From: Chromatiales bacterium
GTDB taxonomy: Bacteria; Pseudomonadota; Gammaproteobacteria; RBG-16-57-12
Reading direction: 5' to 3'
NCBI GenBank assembly: GCA_026989455.1
Contig: JALSJH010000009.1
Coordinates: 41,401-105,400, forward strand
Length of the DNA: 64,000 nucleotides
Under the pieces are notes generated by a model that was given only the letters and a program-made list of their open reading frames with translations, was not told where the DNA came from and ran no database searches. Shown here piece after piece: positions 31,634 to 41,689 of this stretch. Made by a program: the position numbers and the translations under genes. Numbering within the stretch: the stretch's first letter is position 1; every line of letters begins with the position of its first letter.

Positions 31634-33847
31634 ATGCAGAGTAAAAGATATCGTCTTGAGTGGAATAGCGGTATGAGTGTCGGTATCGATGTGATCGATA
31701 ACGAACACAAGGTGCTGATTGAGATGGTCGCCCGATTATCAGATGCCATTGATAACAATGATGCTGATGAGGTGGTACTGGAGATATTCGAACGCCTTGA
31801 ACTCTACGTAAAAGAGCACTTCTCCCGGGAAGAGGCGTTGATGGCAACACTCAACTATGCGCGCTTGCCCCCCCACAAAAAACAACATCAGAAATTTATA
31901 AAGAAAATATCCGAATTTAAAACGACGCTACAAGAGAACTACTCCATCGCCGTTGCAGAAGAGGTTAACCTGTTTCTATTCAACTGGTTAACCAATCACA
32001 TCCTGATTGAAGATATGCGTTTCTCCCTGCCGGCCTATGAGCGTGGCTTGAGCGATTACCAGGCCAGAAAATTAACCGGATTAAAGGGTTTTGCTATCTG
32101 GCTGGGCAGCAATATTCCTCTCAGACAGCGAATAGTGTTGGCCGCATTGATCCCCATTGGCGGCATACTGCTGTTGAGTTTTTTCATACTTTTTTCGGGC
32201 TATCAACAGTTAGGCGAGATGAAATCGCTGTTGGTAAAAAACAAGCTGCTGCAGACAGTCAATGAGCTTACCCATCACTTACAAACCGAACGCGGCCTCT
32301 CCCTAGGTTATCTAGCCGCTGAGAACGACTACTATTTTAGTAAGCTTGTAGATCAGCGCCGTCTCAGTGATCACTCTATTGCACAGTTTAATGATGAGTT
32401 ACAGCGCAGTTATGCAGTAACGCTTGGGGAGGGTGTTTTATTGCCCATCGAGCAGGCTCGGCAACAGCTTCTTCAATTGAAACAATGGCGTGAAAAAGTG
32501 GACAAAAAAGTGGCTGTGGAGGGTGAGGTTAAGCAGTTTTACACGGTGCTGATTGCCGACCTTCTTGATCTTCCGGGTACCCTATTACAACTCGAAGTAG
32601 CCTCTAATATCGCCTTGAAAATGGCCGCCTTCACTTCGGTGTTGCGCCTTCGGGAGTCGGGGGCATTGCAGCGTGATTTGGGTGTTGAGGTGATCGATGC
32701 AGTGTACTTTAGTGAGGAGGATCACACTGTTTTTGCCCGCTTGTCAGGTGAGCAGAGTGGCATCAACCATTTAATTGAGCAGCTGTTAACCCGTGAGCAG
32801 AGGGATAAATTTCTCGCGCTGTACCAGCTTGAAGCTGCCGCAGTGCAATCTTATCAGGTACAGATATACCAGGCAGCGGCTGATGGTCGGCTAACTCACC
32901 TGAGTAGCCAGCGCTGGTTTGAATTGATGTCAAACAAGCTGGATAAGTTGAAAATGATCGCCAATCAGTTGGCCGCAGATGTTGAGTCTCGCATTCACCA
33001 TAAGATTCAAATATTAACCACAAGGCTCAGTTACTACGCTTTCGGGCTCTTGGTTATTTTGGCGCTGATCTCATGTTCATCCTGGTTATTGAGTTACAGC
33101 ATAATCTCTCCTGTACACCGCGTTACCCGGGCAATGAAGCGCTTGGCGCAGGGGTATCGGGATTTTCATTTTTTCGATAAATTTGCCAAAGATGAGCTGG
33201 GTGAGATGGTGGGTGCCTATGAGGCTTGCCGCATCAACCTGCTGCGGGCTGATATTGCCGAAACGGTTCACTCCCGGCGACAAGACTTTAATCTGAAAAC
33301 AAAAATTAGGGAGCGGGAGCATTATAGAGTGCTCTCATCAGTTGATCCTTTAACCGGAGTACTGAATCGGCGTGAATTCAATAAGCGTGCCCAATATGAG
33401 ATTGAGATGGCGTGGCGTTATGGTCGGCCCTTTTCCCTGATGATGATCGACCTTGATCATTTCAAAAAAATAAATGACCTGTACGGCCACGGGGGAGGTG
33501 ACAAGGTTCTCAAGGAGTTTTGCAATACCTGTTATCGCACTATTCGAGAGATTGATATTCTGGCCCGTGTCGGAGGGGAGGAGTTCGCTATTCTTATGCC
33601 GGAGACAAATGCCAGGCAAGCCTACGAGCTGGCAGAGCGGATACGCAGTGCGGTTAGTAAATTATCGATTCCTGTGAATGGCGCAGAAGCCTCTGTTACG
33701 GTCAGTATTGGGATCGTTGAGTGGTCATCGGCACATCAAAAAGAGGTCGGAAAAGTATTGACTGATGCAGATGCAGCACTCTATCAAGCTAAAAATTCAG
33801 GAAGAAACCGAAGCGTAATCTACACTCCCCCCCGAGGCGAAGCCTGA
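31634..33847 (+). CDS. hemerythrin - NIT-like periplasmic sensor - HAMP-like - GGDEF diguanylate cyclase
   Basis: N-term bacteriohemerythrin (GIDVIDNEHKVLIEM, HFSREEALM, HKKQHQKF, NHILIEDMRF); TM; LQTERGLSLGYLA NIT-like; second TM; RxxD I-site (REID) 5 aa before GGEEF. Confidence 0.85.
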   Translation: MQSKRYRLEWNSGMSVGIDVIDNEHKVLIEMVARLSDAIDNNDADEVVLEIFERLELYVKEHFSREEALMATLNYARLPPHKKQHQKFIKKISEFKTTLQENYSIAVAEEVNLFLFNWLTNHILIEDMRFSLPAYERGLSDYQARKLTGLKGFAIWLGSNIPLRQRIVLAALIPIGGILLLSFFILFSGYQQLGEMKSLLVKNKLLQTVNELTHHLQTERGLSLGYLAAENDYYFSKLVDQRRLSDHSIAQFNDELQRSYAVTLGEGVLLPIEQARQQLLQLKQWREKVDKKVAVEGEVKQFYTVLIADLLDLPGTLLQLEVASNIALKMAAFTSVLRLRESGALQRDLGVEVIDAVYFSEEDHTVFARLSGEQSGINHLIEQLLTREQRDKFLALYQLEAAAVQSYQVQIYQAAADGRLTHLSSQRWFELMSNKLDKLKMIANQLAADVESRIHHKIQILTTRLSYYAFGLLVILALISCSSWLLSYSIISPVHRVTRAMKRLAQGYRDFHFFDKFAKDELGEMVGAYEACRINLLRADIAETVHSRRQDFNLKTKIREREHYRVLSSVDPLTGVLNRREFNKRAQYEIEMAWRYGRPFSLMMIDLDHFKKINDLYGHGGGDKVLKEFCNTCYRTIREIDILARVGGEEFAILMPETNARQAYELAERIRSAVSKLSIPVNGAEASVTVSIGIVEWSSAHQKEVGKVLTDADAALYQAKNSGRNRSVIYTPPRGEA

Positions 33848-34069
33848 TGGTGTAGAGTAGCGGTACACTACTGCTCCCTGCAATCCCCTCTTTTACATAA
33901 AAAAATACCTTTTACCGCCAAAGATCGAGTGCGATACTTGGTTTCACGTCGTTGTTACGTCAAAAAAATAGCGCCCGCTGTTTCATGGGGGGGTAAGGTC
34001 GGATATAAACGGGTATCGAACGTAGTTATTTTTTGTATCTATTTGTTTTTATATGATAAATGAAAAGTG

Positions 34070-34083
34070 GGCGCAAAATTTGC
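34070..34083 (+). promoter_or_regulatory. predicted sigma54 (-24/-12) promoter upstream of fliL
   Basis: GGCGCAAAATTTGC compared with consensus GGCACG-N4-TTGC; GG-N10-GC spacing; about 34 bp before the fliL ATG. Confidence 0.6.
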
Positions 34084-34116
34084 ATTTTGTGACGCAAGTT
34101 TAATGGAGAGTGAGTT

Positions 34117-34656
34117 ATGGCGAAGCCAGAAGAGCTTGATTTGGCAGATAAAGGCGCAAAAGGCGGTAGCAAAAAGATTATTTTAATCGCCGTGCTGGTG
34201 CTTGTCGGGATGTTAGTGCTCGTGGGTACTATGGTTGGCACACTGTGGGCGTTAGGTGTTATTCCATCGCAACAGGGGGAGTCTGCACAGGTTTCCGAGG
34301 CGCAGGTTGAAGCAAGCGCCGAAGAAGAGCCAAAAGGGCCTGCTGTTTATATGAAGGTTGAGCCTCCTTTTGTGGTTAATTTTGATGGGCAGGGGAAAGC
34401 GCGCTTCCTGCAGGTGACGATGGAGCTTGTGGGGCATGATGAATCGGGGCTGGAGGATGCGATGCACCACATGCCCGCCATCCGCAATGCAATGCTGTTG
34501 ATTTTAAGCAGTCAAAGTTATGACGTGCTGAGTACTGTGGAGGGGAAGGAGCAGCTGCGGCAGCAGGCGTTGGCTGAAGTGCAGGTCATTCTTGAGCGTG
34601 AAGTGGGTCACTCCGCCGTTGAAGATCTCTATTTGACCAGCTTGGTGATGCAGTAG
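34117..34656 (+). CDS. fliL: flagellar basal body-associated protein FliL
   Basis: Single N-term TM, VEPPFVVNFDGQGKARFLQVTMEL; precedes fliM. Confidence 0.93.
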   Translation: MAKPEELDLADKGAKGGSKKIILIAVLVLVGMLVLVGTMVGTLWALGVIPSQQGESAQVSEAQVEASAEEEPKGPAVYMKVEPPFVVNFDGQGKARFLQVTMELVGHDESGLEDAMHHMPAIRNAMLLILSSQSYDVLSTVEGKEQLRQQALAEVQVILEREVGHSAVEDLYLTSLVMQ

Positions 34657-34665
34657 GAAAGTACC

Positions 34666-35679
34666 ATGTCAGCTAACGACTTACTCTCACAAGATGAAAT
34701 CGATGCGCTGTTACACGGCGTAGATGATGGCGATGTTGAGACCGATAATATGGCCGATGATGGCCAGCCTCACAGCTACGACTTTACATCCCAGGATCGT
34801 ATTGTGCGGGGGCGGATGCCGACCCTGGAGATGATTAACGAACGTTTTGCCCGTTTTTTTCGTTTTAGTATTTTCAATATGTTGCGTCGTTCGCCGGAGA
34901 TCACCACCAGTGGTGTCGAAATGATCAAGTTTGGTGAATATGTCCACACTCTTTATGTTCCGACCAGCTTGAATATGATCAAGGTAAAGCCACTGCGTGG
35001 AACTGCGCTGTTTGTTATTGACCCTAAATTAGTCTTTATTCTGGTGGATAACTTTTTTGGCGGCGAAGGGCGTTTTCATGCGCGTATTGAGGGGCGGGAG
35101 TTTACACCGACGGAGCAGCGTATTACCCATATGTTGTTGCAAGAGGCGTTCAACGATATGCGAAAATCCTGGGCTCTGGCGATGGATGTGGAGTTTGAGT
35201 ACCAGAGTACAGAGGTTAATCCGCAGTTTGCCAACATTGTAAGTCCTACCGAAGTTGTGGTGGTGAGTAAATTCCATGTCGAGTTGGAGGGTGGCGGTGG
35301 CGATTTTCACATTACCATGCCTTACTCAATGCTGGAGCCGATTCGTGAGCTGTTGGATGCGGGAGTCCAGAGTGATCGTTCAGAACGAGATGATCGCTGG
35401 ACTGATGCGCTGCGTGAGGGTGTTCAGGATGCACTGGTGGAGGTCGACTGCCCTCTGACCCGGGCAACTATGTCGCTGCGGGATGTTGTCAAGTTACAAG
35501 CGGGTGATGTTATTCCCATTGAGATGCCGGAGTCGTTAACCGGATATATTGAAGGCTTGCCGATGTTTCGTGGCCAATATGGCAGCCATAAAGGTAATGC
35601 GTGCCTGAAAGTAGATGAAATTATCTCTCGCCCTGAACAGAAACCGAGCCTAACCATAGGAGGCGATGCCGATGAGTGA
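34666..35679 (+). CDS. fliM: flagellar motor switch protein FliM
   Basis: N-term LLSQDEIDALLHGV CheY-binding type motif; RIVRGRMPTLEMINERFARFFR. Confidence 0.98.
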   Translation: MSANDLLSQDEIDALLHGVDDGDVETDNMADDGQPHSYDFTSQDRIVRGRMPTLEMINERFARFFRFSIFNMLRRSPEITTSGVEMIKFGEYVHTLYVPTSLNMIKVKPLRGTALFVIDPKLVFILVDNFFGGEGRFHARIEGREFTPTEQRITHMLLQEAFNDMRKSWALAMDVEFEYQSTEVNPQFANIVSPTEVVVVSKFHVELEGGGGDFHITMPYSMLEPIRELLDAGVQSDRSERDDRWTDALREGVQDALVEVDCPLTRATMSLRDVVKLQAGDVIPIEMPESLTGYIEGLPMFRGQYGSHKGNACLKVDEIISRPEQKPSLTIGGDADE

Positions 35680-36130
35680 TGACAAAAACCAGGATGAGAT
35701 GGCTGACTCTTGGGCGGCAGCTCTTGATGAGCAGACCGGCGAGAGTGCTGATGCTGCAGATGCCGAAGCGGGTGATGCTTGGGCTGATGCCTTGAATGAG
35801 CAGGCAGAGGCGGAAGTGGCACCGCTACAGGAGATGTCTGAGAACTCAACATTTGCATCTGCGGAGGGTGACGTAAATCTGGATATGATCCTGGATATAC
35901 CGGTTGATATTTCAATGGAGATCGGGCGCACCAAGATCAGCATTCGTAACCTTCTGCAGCTCACCCAAGGCTCGGTTGTTGAGCTGGACAGGCTGGCGGG
36001 TGAACCCCTCGATGTGATGGTTAATGGCACACTCATTGCACACGGCGAAGTGGTGGTGGTTAATGAGAAATTTGGTATCCGCCTAACTGATGTGATTAGC
36101 GCCACAGAACGCATTAAGCGTTTGAAATAG
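35672..36130 (+). CDS. fliN: flagellar motor switch protein FliN
   Basis: ILDIPVDISMEIGRTKISIRNLLQLTQGSVVELDRLAGEPLDVMVNG. Confidence 0.97.
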   Translation: MSDDKNQDEMADSWAAALDEQTGESADAADAEAGDAWADALNEQAEAEVAPLQEMSENSTFASAEGDVNLDMILDIPVDISMEIGRTKISIRNLLQLTQGSVVELDRLAGEPLDVMVNGTLIAHGEVVVVNEKFGIRLTDVISATERIKRLK

Positions 36131-36131
36131 C

Positions 36132-36599
36132 ATGTTTAAACGCCTATTCACATTACTGGTATTGGCTCTGTTCCCACTATTGGCGATTGCCGGGGGTGAG
36201 GTGAGCAGTACCGATGCAACCGCTCAAACAGGCGTACTGGATATTGGCAGTGCGATACGGTTAATTCTGGGGCTGTTTGTGGTGCTCTTTCTCATCATCG
36301 CTAGCGCCTGGTTGTTTAAACGGTTTGGCCGCTGGCAGGGCGGCTATACCGACCAGCTGAAAATTGTCGGTGGTCTGGCCGTGGGGGCGCGTGAACGTAT
36401 CGTTTTAGTTCAGGTGGGTGAACAACAGCTGTTGATTGGTATCGCACCGGGAAATATTCGCACCCTGCATGTGCTGGATGAGCCACTTCCTTCGGTAGAT
36501 CTTGGCAGTGCGGGCAAACCGATAGTCGAGAAGTTTGCAGCGGTTCTTAAAAAACAACGTAACGGGCGAGCGGTGAATGAAGCTTCTACAGAAAAATAG
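36132..36599 (+). CDS. fliO: flagellar biosynthesis protein FliO
   Basis: TM plus [34 protein letters not shown]; between fliN and fliP. Confidence 0.9.
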   Translation: MFKRLFTLLVLALFPLLAIAGGEVSSTDATAQTGVLDIGSAIRLILGLFVVLFLIIASAWLFKRFGRWQGGYTDQLKIVGGLAVGARERIVLVQVGEQQLLIGIAPGNIRTLHVLDEPLPSVDLGSAGKPIVEKFAAVLKKQRNGRAVNEASTEK

Positions 36600-37347
36600 C
36601 CTCTCCTTTATTTTGGTTGTAGTGGCGCTGCTGTTAATGCTGCTGCCGACACTCTCCATGGCAGCGGAGGGTGTCCTGCCTGCAGTAACCGTGACAGATA
36701 ATCCTGACGGTTCAAAAACCTACTCCGCAACCCTGCAAATTCTCTTTTTGATGACCATACTCAGCCTGCTGCCAGCAGCGCTGATCATGATGACCTCTTT
36801 TACACGAATTATTATTGTACTGGCGGTATTGCGGCACGCTATCGGGCTGGCGCAATCACCTTCCAACCAAATTTTGATTGGTCTGGCACTGTTTCTTACA
36901 CTATTTGTGATGGCTCCGGTATTTGAAAAGGTCAATGAGATGGCGGTTCAACCCTACTTGGCAGATGAGATGAACCTTCAGGATGCGGTTGTGGCGGGGA
37001 GCGCCCCATTTCGTGAGTTTATGCTCAACCAGACCCGGGATAATGACCTAGAAGTGTTTGCAAAAATATCAGGTACCGAGCACATCGCCTCACGGGAAGA
37101 GATTCCTTTTACCTTGCTGTTGCCCTCATTTGTAACCAGTGAGTTGAAAACAGCATTCCAGATCGGTTTTATGATTTTCCTGCCTTTTTTAATTATCGAT
37201 CTGGTGGTTGCCAGTGTGTTGATGGCCATGGGCATGATGATGCTCTCGCCCATGATGATCTCACTGCCCTTTAAATTGATGCTGTTTGTCTTGGTTGATG
37301 GCTGGGTGCTGATTATGGGCACCCTCGCGTCAAGCTTCTACATGTAG
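36577..37347 (+). CDS. fliP: flagellar biosynthesis protein FliP
   Basis: [39 protein letters not shown]. Confidence 0.98.
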   Translation: MKLLQKNSLSFILVVVALLLMLLPTLSMAAEGVLPAVTVTDNPDGSKTYSATLQILFLMTILSLLPAALIMMTSFTRIIIVLAVLRHAIGLAQSPSNQILIGLALFLTLFVMAPVFEKVNEMAVQPYLADEMNLQDAVVAGSAPFREFMLNQTRDNDLEVFAKISGTEHIASREEIPFTLLLPSFVTSELKTAFQIGFMIFLPFLIIDLVVASVLMAMGMMMLSPMMISLPFKLMLFVLVDGWVLIMGTLASSFYM

Positions 37348-37356
37348 GAGGAAGAT

Positions 37357-37626
37357 ATGACGTCGGAAACGGTTCTCACTATTGCTCGACATGCCATTGA
37401 AGTGGCGGTATTGATGGCGCTGGTACTGTTAGTGCCGGGGTTGATTATCGGTTTATTGGTTGCTGTCTTTCAAGCGGCTACACAGATCAATGAGATGACA
37501 CTCAGCTTCGTGCCTAAATTAATTTTCACTTTTGGGGTGCTACTCTTTGCTGGACCATGGTTGCTAAACCTGTTGGTTGATTATACGCGTGGGCTGTTTA
37601 TGAGCATCCCCTCGATGATTGGTTAG
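37357..37626 (+). CDS. fliQ: flagellar biosynthesis protein FliQ
   Basis: 89 aa, two TM, QAATQINEMTLSFVPKLI. Confidence 0.97.
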   Translation: MTSETVLTIARHAIEVAVLMALVLLVPGLIIGLLVAVFQAATQINEMTLSFVPKLIFTFGVLLFAGPWLLNLLVDYTRGLFMSIPSMIG

Positions 37627-37631
37627 ATACC

Positions 37632-38408
37632 GTGCACTTCACAACGCCAGAGCTCACCGCCATGGTGGGTGCTTATCTGTGGCCTTTTTTTCGTATTGCT
37701 GCCATGTTGATGGCGATGCCTCTGATCGGCACAAAAACAGTACCCAAACAGGTGCGCCTCGGCTTTGCTCTAGTTTTAACGCTGATCATAGCGCCGCTGG
37801 TGCCCGATGTCCCTCAGGTTGATCCTCTCTCCATAGAAGCGGTTCTGATTGTTTTTCAGCAGGTGTTGATCGGTGTTGCGATGGGTTTTGTGCTGCAACT
37901 GGTGTTTGCTGTTTTTCTGGTCGCTGCACAGGTGATCTCCATGCAGATGGGACTAGGCTTTGCGATGATGATTGACCCCCAGTCAGGTACTAGTGTTCCC
38001 GTTTTGGGACAGCTATTTTCGATTGTGGTGACACTGGTATTCCTATCACTGGATGGTCACTTGCTGCTCATCGAAATGCTGGCGAACAGTTTTCATACCC
38101 TTCCTATCTCCACCTCAGGCATCACATCCAATGGTTTTTGGCTGATCGCCTTATGGGGGCGGGAAGTTTTTTCCGGTGCTGTTTTGGTGGCGTTGCCTGC
38201 CATTGCGGCACTGCTGTTTGTTACGCTCACGCTGGGTGTGATGACCCGAGCAGCCCCGCAGTTTAATATTTTTGCGGTGGGTATTCCGATTAGCCTTATC
38301 TGGGGAATGATGATCATTTATATCATTTTACCCGGCTTGATTGAGCAGATTGATGATCTGTTTATGAGTGGCTTTCAACTCATCAGTCGTCTGCTGGGTG
38401 GTGCGTAA
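37632..38408 (+). CDS. fliR: flagellar biosynthesis protein FliR
   Basis: Polytopic; MGLGFAMMIDPQSGTSVPVLGQ, APQFNIFAVGIPI. Confidence 0.96.
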   Translation: MHFTTPELTAMVGAYLWPFFRIAAMLMAMPLIGTKTVPKQVRLGFALVLTLIIAPLVPDVPQVDPLSIEAVLIVFQQVLIGVAMGFVLQLVFAVFLVAAQVISMQMGLGFAMMIDPQSGTSVPVLGQLFSIVVTLVFLSLDGHLLLIEMLANSFHTLPISTSGITSNGFWLIALWGREVFSGAVLVALPAIAALLFVTLTLGVMTRAAPQFNIFAVGIPISLIWGMMIIYIILPGLIEQIDDLFMSGFQLISRLLGGA

Positions 38409-39544
38409 TGGCTCAGGACGATAGTGGTGAACGCACCGAAGAACCTACCTCAAAACGACTGCAGGAGTCCCGTGAAAAGGGGCAGATCCCTCGATCTCGT
38501 GAATTAAATACCCTGATGATTTTGATTGCCAGCGTAATGGGGCTTCACCTGTTGGGCGCTGGAATTATTGAGGAGATTTCATCCATCTTCAAAACCACCC
38601 TGCAAATTAGCCGTGAAGAGATTTTTGACGTTAGTATCTTACTCGTGGTGTTGAAACGGGTGTTAATTGATGCGCTGCTGATGCTGGTGCCCTTTTTTGC
38701 ATTGGTCGCTGTGGTTGCCATTCTCTCGGCGGTCATGTTGGGAGGCTGGAGTTTTAGTGTGAAATCGCTTGGCTTCAAAGCCTCCAAAATGGATCCCGTC
38801 AAAGGTATTGGCAGAATGTTTGGTGTCAAAGGATTGATGGAGCTGGTGAAAGCGTTGGCCAAGTTTTTCCTGATCGCAACCGTGGCCGGATTCTTATTGT
38901 GGGTTCAGCTGGAGGAGTTTCTCCAGCTGGGAATGCAGACCGTTGAAGTGGGGATGGCACACTTTGTGGATATCCTCTTCTGGGTGATGCTTATTTTGGT
39001 GCTCTCGCTGGTGGTGGTTGCGGCCCTCGATGTCCCTTTTCAGCTATGGGACCATAAGCGGCAGCTGAAAATGAGTATGCAAGAGATCAAGGATGAAACC
39101 AAACAGGCTGAGGGTAGCCCCGAGATGAAAGGGCGGATTCGACAGCTACAGATGGAGGCCGCTCAACAGCGCATGATGCAAGACGTACCAACGGCTGACG
39201 TGGTCATTACCAATCCGGATCACTATGCGGTAGCGCTCAGTTACAACCAGAATGAGAGTGGTGCTCCCAAGGTGGTTGCCAGTGGTGTTGACCTAATTGC
39301 ACTGCAAATTCGCGCGATTGCTAAAGAGCATGATGTGCCTATTGTAGAGGCTCCGCCTCTGGCGCGTGCCATCTATCACAGTGCTGAGATTGGAGCCGAA
39401 ATTCCGGCAGGTCTCTATGTCTCAGTCGCCAAAATTTTGGCTTATGTCTACCAAGTTGATTTGTACCAGCAACAGCAAGGGGGTAAGCCCACCTCATTAA
39501 AAGAGAGTGACTTACCTATTCCTGATGATTTACGCAGAGATTGA
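38408..39544 (+). CDS. flhB: flagellar biosynthesis protein FlhB
   Basis: DSGERTEEPTSKRLQESREKGQIPRS; autocleavage NPDH (ITNPDHYAVAL). Confidence 0.98.
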   Translation: MAQDDSGERTEEPTSKRLQESREKGQIPRSRELNTLMILIASVMGLHLLGAGIIEEISSIFKTTLQISREEIFDVSILLVVLKRVLIDALLMLVPFFALVAVVAILSAVMLGGWSFSVKSLGFKASKMDPVKGIGRMFGVKGLMELVKALAKFFLIATVAGFLLWVQLEEFLQLGMQTVEVGMAHFVDILFWVMLILVLSLVVVAALDVPFQLWDHKRQLKMSMQEIKDETKQAEGSPEMKGRIRQLQMEAAQQRMMQDVPTADVVITNPDHYAVALSYNQNESGAPKVVASGVDLIALQIRAIAKEHDVPIVEAPPLARAIYHSAEIGAEIPAGLYVSVAKILAYVYQVDLYQQQQGGKPTSLKESDLPIPDDLRRD

Positions 39545-39550
39545 TTGTTG

Positions 39551-41656
39551 ATGTTTGAGTTAAAAAAAATCACTCAATTTTTTAAAATGATAATGAGCAA
39601 TGGCTTGGGTGCGCCGCTGTTAATGCTGGCGATGCTGGGCATGGTGGTGGTGCCGATGCATCCACTTATGCTGGATGCGCTGTTTACCTTTAATATTGCG
39701 CTGGCACTGCTGGTTCTACTTGCTGCCGTCTACGTCAAGCGCCCGCTTGATTTTGGCGTATTTCCAGCTGTTCTGCTGATTGCTACCCTGATGAGACTGG
39801 CCCTTAATGTAGCCTCCACACGGATCGTTTTGCTTGAAGGCCATACCGGAACAGATGCCGCAGGCTATGTGATTGAGGCTTTTGGTGAGTTTGTTATCGG
39901 TGGTAACTACGCAGTAGGTATTGTGGTCTTTGCCATATTGGTCATTATCAACTTTGTGGTGGTGACCAAAGGTGCCGGGCGCATATCCGAGGTGAGCGCA
40001 CGCTTTACCCTCGACTCCATGCCGGGTAAGCAGATGGCGATTGATGCTGACTTGAATGCTGGCATGATCGATGCGGAGACCGCCAAGCAGCGCCGATCAG
40101 AGGTGGTGCAGGAGGCTGACTTTTATGGCTCCATGGACGGTGCCAGCAAATTTGTGCGTGGTGATGCCATTGCGGCGATCATGATTCTGTTTATTACCCT
40201 CATTGGTGGCTTGGCGATTGGCATGGCGCAGCATGATATGCCCTTTGGAGAGGCGGTGCGTAACTTCAGTCTACTGACCATCGGTGACGGGCTGGTGGCA
40301 CAAATTCCATCACTGCTGCTCTCGACTGCGGCGGCGATTGTAGTGACCCGCGTCTCCTCAGAACAGGATATGGGTGGCCAGGTGGCCGATCAGCTATTGC
40401 AGCCTAGGGCGTTAGCGGTGACGGCCGGTATTATGGTGGTGATGGGGGTTATTCCGGGTATGCCTAACATCGCTTTTTTAAGCTTAGCGGCGCTCTGTGG
40501 TGCGGGTGCTTATTGGGCTAAACAGCGTCTCGCCCGGTTGCCAGAGATGGCCCTAGCGGGAGGGGGCACGGCTGGGCAGGCTGCGGTTTCGCCGGTTGAA
40601 TCAGTGCCACCGGAGCCTGAGGTTAAAGAGTTGGGGTGGGACGACGTACCACCCGTTGACCTAGTAGGGCTGGAGGTTGGCTATCGCTTGATTCCGATGG
40701 TGGATAAATCCCAGGGTGGTGAGTTAATGGGGCGCATCAAAGGTGTCCGTAAAAAACTCTCACAAGAGTTGGGTTTTTTGATTCCGCCGGTACATATTCG
40801 GGATAACCTGGATCTCGCACCGAATGCTTATCGCCTTATATTGATGGGGGTTACGATTGCGGAAGATGAAGTATTTCCTGATCGTGACCTGGCGCTGAAT
40901 CCAGGGCAGGTGTATGGCAGCCTGCAAGGGGCCGAGTGCCGTGATCCCGCCTTTGGCTTGGAGGCGGTCTGGATCGATAGTGGACAGAAAGAGAGTGCAC
41001 AAACACTGGGGTATACCGTGGTCGACCCCAGCACCGTGGTGGCAACACATTTGAGTCATATCTTGCAACGTCATGCCCATGAGCTGCTCGGTCGTGAAGA
41101 GGTTCAGCACCTATTGGATAACCTGGCTAAAAAAGCCCCCAAACTGGTGGAGGAGCTGGTGCCCAATGCGCTGCCATTGGGGGCTGTGTTGAAGGTGTTG
41201 CAAAACTTGCTGGTGGAAAATGTCACTATCCGGGATATTCGTACCATCGCCGAAACATTGGCGGATTATGCACCACAAAGCAAAGACCCTCTCTTTTTGA
41301 CCGGTGTGGTGCGGGTCTCACTGGGGCGCGCTATCCTGCAAAGCATTGCGGGGCCGGCAGTTGAGCTGGAGGTGATGACGCTCGCCCCTAATCTGGAGCA
41401 GATACTGCAACGCTCGGTACAGCAGGCAGGTGAGGGTGGGATAGAGCCGGGTATGGCGGACAAGTTGCACACTGCACTGCAAGAGCACACGCAGCGCCAG
41501 GAGTCATTAGGCAAGCCCGCGATACTTCTGGTCTCCGCACCGATACGTCCCCTAGTGGCGCGATTTGTGCAGCACTCAATCCCAGGGGTGAGTGTGCTCT
41601 CATACAACGAAGTACCAGATGATAAACAGATTAAAATTATCGCCACGATTGGATAG
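39551..41656 (+). CDS. flhA: flagellar biosynthesis protein FlhA
   Basis: RLALNVASTRIVLLEGH, FTLDSMPGKQMAIDADLNAG, EADFYGSMDGASKFVRGDAIA. Confidence 0.98.
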   Translation: MFELKKITQFFKMIMSNGLGAPLLMLAMLGMVVVPMHPLMLDALFTFNIALALLVLLAAVYVKRPLDFGVFPAVLLIATLMRLALNVASTRIVLLEGHTGTDAAGYVIEAFGEFVIGGNYAVGIVVFAILVIINFVVVTKGAGRISEVSARFTLDSMPGKQMAIDADLNAGMIDAETAKQRRSEVVQEADFYGSMDGASKFVRGDAIAAIMILFITLIGGLAIGMAQHDMPFGEAVRNFSLLTIGDGLVAQIPSLLLSTAAAIVVTRVSSEQDMGGQVADQLLQPRALAVTAGIMVVMGVIPGMPNIAFLSLAALCGAGAYWAKQRLARLPEMALAGGGTAGQAAVSPVESVPPEPEVKELGWDDVPPVDLVGLEVGYRLIPMVDKSQGGELMGRIKGVRKKLSQELGFLIPPVHIRDNLDLAPNAYRLILMGVTIAEDEVFPDRDLALNPGQVYGSLQGAECRDPAFGLEAVWIDSGQKESAQTLGYTVVDPSTVVATHLSHILQRHAHELLGREEVQHLLDNLAKKAPKLVEELVPNALPLGAVLKVLQNLLVENVTIRDIRTIAETLADYAPQSKDPLFLTGVVRVSLGRAILQSIAGPAVELEVMTLAPNLEQILQRSVQQAGEGGIEPGMADKLHTALQEHTQRQESLGKPAILLVSAPIRPLVARFVQHSIPGVSVLSYNEVPDDKQIKIIATIG

Positions 41657-41689
41657 TCATCTCTCCAGCGCGGGTGAAAGGGGTTAGCG

